This document shows, piece after piece, positions 63,718 to 64,000 of a DNA stretch of 64,000 nucleotides. This stretch comes from Haliangium sp963772315 (GTDB taxonomy: Bacteria > Myxococcota_A > Polyangia > Haliangiales > Haliangiaceae), in NCBI GenBank assembly GCA_963772315.1, contig CAVYWJ010000003.1:620001-684000 (forward strand), given 5' to 3'. Numbering within the stretch: the first letter of the stretch is position 1; every line of letters starts with the position of its first letter. The translations under genes and the position numbers were made by a program. The notes under the pieces are model-generated. The model worked only from the letters and a program-made list of their open reading frames with translations, made no database searches and was not told the DNA's origin.

Positions 63718-64000
63718 GTGGATGAAAACAATTTCAAAGAATTCGATTACGCTATTACGGCAATAAGGCGCGATGCCGACGAGAAGCGAATCATCTACTT
63801 AGAGGTGCGGTTAACGGCCGAAATCAAGCTCAATCCTCCCGAAAAAAAGGGATGGACCAGAGAGGAAGTCGTGGACGCAATCGAGAACACAGGCAAGGAA
63901 TTTGTGACCGCAAGACGCGCTGATGAGAACGATCGCAGCAGAGATGCTTACAAGCGAGCATGGATAAAAGGGCAACGAGTGGGGATAATACCAGTTGGCA
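63718..64000 (+). CDS. AT-rich unidentified gene, truncated by window edge
   Basis: An open frame runs from GTG 63718 (AAAGG ten bases upstream; GTG 63688 is also in frame) to the window end, 94 codons visible. It reads DENNFKEFDYAITAIRRD, KRIIYLEVRL, GWTREEVVDAIENTGKEF and SRDAYKRAWIKGQRVG: charged, mixed helix and strand, cytoplasmic. Base composition and codon use (AAA, ATA, TTA, AAT) are far more AT-rich than everything else in the window, which suggests recent transfer. Position after an effector-immunity pair suggests an accessory or second immunity gene. No family recognised. Confidence 0.5.
   Translation, partial: MDENNFKEFDYAITAIRRDADEKRIIYLEVRLTAEIKLNPPEKKGWTREEVVDAIENTGKEFVTARRADENDRSRDAYKRAWIKGQRVGIIPVG

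Overview
The window is about 70% GC and densely coded on both strands. It looks like chromosomal DNA of a large-genome myxobacterium (Myxococcota, Haliangium/Nannocystis-like). The clues are a TIGR04563-type small protein, an FHA-sigma54 activator next to Ser/Thr kinases, a kinase-ATPase-TPR giant, xNALT-repeat and Cys-rich lipoproteins, and an eCIS-core (DUF4157) effector. The species assignment is inference.

Layout. 0-8.5 kb: CsgG-like lipoprotein-type fragment, acyl-CoA dehydrogenase, small TIGR04563 protein, S46 dipeptidyl peptidase plus DUF1499 membrane protein, PepT-like peptidase, and an intact Rpn-type nuclease gene. 9.4-21.4 kb: a minus-strand dcw (division and cell wall) operon, rsmH-ftsL-ftsI-DUF445-murE/murF fusion-mraY-murD-ftsW. 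It has ATGA overlaps at its head, no mraZ, and a DUF445 gene in the middle. 21.5-24.2 kb: divergent Fic-fold protein with a broken Fic motif, then PolX. 24.2-30 kb: a repeat-rich scrap region with minisatellites, an IS66 fossil, and a second Rpn gene split by a complete IS110-type element whose left end shows the layout of a bridge RNA. 30-39 kb: a phospho-signalling cluster (FHA-sigma54 activator, kinase, lipoprotein, PknK-like kinase-ATPase). 39-47 kb: transthyretin-like-domain protein, NDH-2, TIG-PA14-Cys-repeat lipoprotein, HemJ, and a lipoprotein gene split by a foreign segment. 47-55 kb: M19-like dipeptidase, methyltransferase, hybrid histidine kinase, LLM oxidoreductase, and the ohr-ohrR peroxide pair with a palindromic operator candidate. 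Two copies of a 153-bp palindromic element lie here. 55-64 kb: two 21-bp-class satellites, a helical unknown protein, then a giant DUF4157-annexin-like-PD-(D/E)XK effector with an overlapping candidate immunity gene and an unusually AT-rich partial gene at the edge.

Several otherwise well-conserved genes are broken by single-base indels: murD three times, and mraY, ftsI, the PknK-like gene, the transthyretin-like gene and the effector once each. Because several are essential, these are most simply sequence errors. The affected genes are given here as whole loci.
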